Positions 62,526-64,000 of a DNA stretch of 64,000 bases are shown in pieces; position 1 is the stretch's first letter, and each line of letters begins with the position of its first letter. The notes under the pieces were generated by a model. That model saw nothing but the letters and a program-made list of their open reading frames with translations, was not told the origin of the DNA and ran no database searches. The position numbers were made by a program, and so were the translations under genes. The stretch lies in the IMG/VR virus record IMGVR_UViG_3300050190_000082, positions 89,760 to 153,759 of that record, one strand, 5' to 3'. The stretch comes from a virus.

Positions 62526-64000
62526 TTAAAATTATTTTAGATGAATTTAGATACAAATGATAATTTACTCATAATTTTATAGCATCGAGTACCAATAATA
62601 ATTGATTCGATAAATATGTAAAAGTACGCCACTTATAGTAGAAGGAATTATTAATATTGGATTTGATATAGGCTGTAAGTGGGGTGTAGTAAGGGTTTAG
62701 AGGCTGTTATGATTTTGTTTTATTATTGATCTTGGATGATTTATTATGGATTTGAGTTTGATTTTATTATTGATATAAAATGTGTTCGGTAGAATTGTAA
62801 TTATTGATTTAAATTTGATGGATTTGTTTGTAATTATTTAAGATTATGTTTTTGTGAAAGCATTATGGATAGTATGTTTGAGGGATTATAGGTTAGATGT
62901 TATTAGTTGGATAATTGTTTGAATTGAGATTTATATGGGTTAGAGATGATTAATTTATGATAATTGTATTGGGCTGTAATGGTTGCTGTGTGGGAGTTTT
63001 ATCGAAGAGTTAGCGAAGAGAAAAATGTAGGTTTTAGATGGGAGAGGATAATTGTTTGTAGATTTGAAACAATTTAGGTTTAGATTTGAATTTTATGGTC
63101 TCGAAATGAGGAAATAAATTGAGTGTGAAAGTAGATGTACTGTGCACGAATTGTGTCGAATGATGTCGATGATTGTTGTAAAGTACGCCCCTAGTTACTG
63201 CAATTTGTCAAGTTATTTATTTTAATATATTTTTCATTCTCAATTAGAATCTAGACATGATACCTCCACCTACTTAAAAACCCTACAAACCGCTTATAGG
63301 TTGATTCCTGCTGATATCTGAAGTTAACAAAATATCATTGTGTTAACTTCAAATGATTTATAGGGTTATATTAGTACTCTTTTGTGATTTGAACGCCTTA
63401 GAAGGGCGTATATGGATCAAATAGTATAGGTCTGTGATTCCTGGGCATAGTTGGTGCATGATGCTGCAATTTTGACCATAAAGGTCTGAATTTTTTATTC
63501 GTTGTGTTTTGTCTGGGTGCAGTCTGATAAATCGTAGGGTATAACAGAAAATTTGTGAATGAACTATTAATACTCTACTATACTAACGCATTAATGCTTT
63601 AACACTTTAGTTAACTAAAGGATTATATAATCATTATAAACTAATACTAACTATCACTAAGTAATTATATAATACTAATAATAACTTTTAATAAATATAT
63701 ACTACTATAATGCAACTATTACTATTAATGTAATCATTCCAATTAACATATCATTACAATCTAATACATAATACCATTAACCATACATTAACTATATATA
63801 ATCATTCTAACATACTAATCATTACAACTAACTAATACTTACTATTAACTAATCATATCACACTAAGACATAGCCACTATATAATACATTCTATACTAAC
63901 AACTAACTAATACTATATACTAATACATACAACTTAATAACTATATCTATATACTAATGTATCTTATAAACTAATCATTACTACATTATAATAAATCTAA
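62526..64000. other. Long non-coding region with reversed strand composition
   Basis: No convincing ORF on either strand. 62.64-63.18 kb has almost no C on the plus strand (G/T/A rich); 63.6-64.0 kb has almost no G, made of words like CTAATACT and AACTAACTAATACT. Between them lies a structured segment (TGAAGTTAAC/GTTAACTTCA at 63319-63351 inside AACCCTA and TAGGGTT), and GTACGCCCC motifs at 62630 and 63184. Confidence 0.7.

Noticed and set aside
63471-63500. Terminator GACC/GGTC followed by T residues
   Set aside because: The stem is only 4-5 bp; too weak to annotate with confidence.
1-64000. CRISPR array
   Set aside because: No regularly spaced direct repeats with unique spacers were seen; the repeats near 61.5 kb have no spacers of suitable length.

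Overview
The window is a very AT-rich stretch of a tailed bacteriophage genome (or prophage). Strong AGGAGG-type ribosome binding sites, host-type TTGACA/TATAAT promoters, frequent TTG starts and the gene families all point to a low-GC Gram-positive (Firmicutes) host. Nearly all genes are on the minus strand. The long-tail gene set (major tail protein, 2030-aa tape measure, baseplate-type proteins), with no recognisable sheath protein, suggests a siphovirus.

Read in transcription order (right to left) the layout is as follows. 62.5-59 kb: early region with strong host-type promoters, a broken GIY-YIG gene, an iteron-like candidate origin (61.28-61.56 kb) and a putative replication initiator. 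58.9-49.5 kb: nucleic-acid metabolism, with a YonO-like single-subunit RNA polymerase (DxDGD motif), PIN-PhoH ATPase, HU, metallophosphoesterase, several tiny zinc-ribbon proteins and tRNA-Asn and tRNA-Thr. 49.4-45 kb: ClpP-like protease and homing-type nucleases. 45-32 kb: head genes (small and large terminase, portal, a CYTH-domain protein, protease/scaffold fusion, decoration protein, major capsid, connectors). 32-29.4 kb: tail completion, major tail protein and two cell-wall-related proteins. 29.3-16.8 kb: an accessory/regulatory island (P22-type antirepressor, PDDEXK nuclease, homing endonucleases, a tyrosine-recombinase-fold protein, a plus-strand KilA/ORF6N-type regulator, a GNAT toxin-antitoxin-like pair, an Xre regulator), placed unusually between the major tail protein and the tape measure. 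16.8-0 kb: tail chaperone-like protein, tape measure, and baseplate/fibre genes, ending in a truncated collagen-like fibre.

The tape-measure gene is split by two related ORF-less group I introns. Their splice sites can be placed by P1 pairing and by restored reading frame, giving a continuous 2030-aa product. Eight free-standing nuclease genes (HNH, GIY-YIG, PDDEXK/Vsr-like) are scattered between conserved genes, and three share one N-terminal module. Three early promoters, and less exactly a fourth, carry an AT-rich element abutting the -35 box, while no such promoter was noticed among the structural genes. That fits a model in which host polymerase serves early genes and the YonO-like polymerase serves late genes; this model is inference. 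Beyond 62.5 kb lies about 1.5 kb with no convincing gene and an abrupt reversal of strand composition.

All assignments come from reading the sequence and remembered family motifs; no database search was run.
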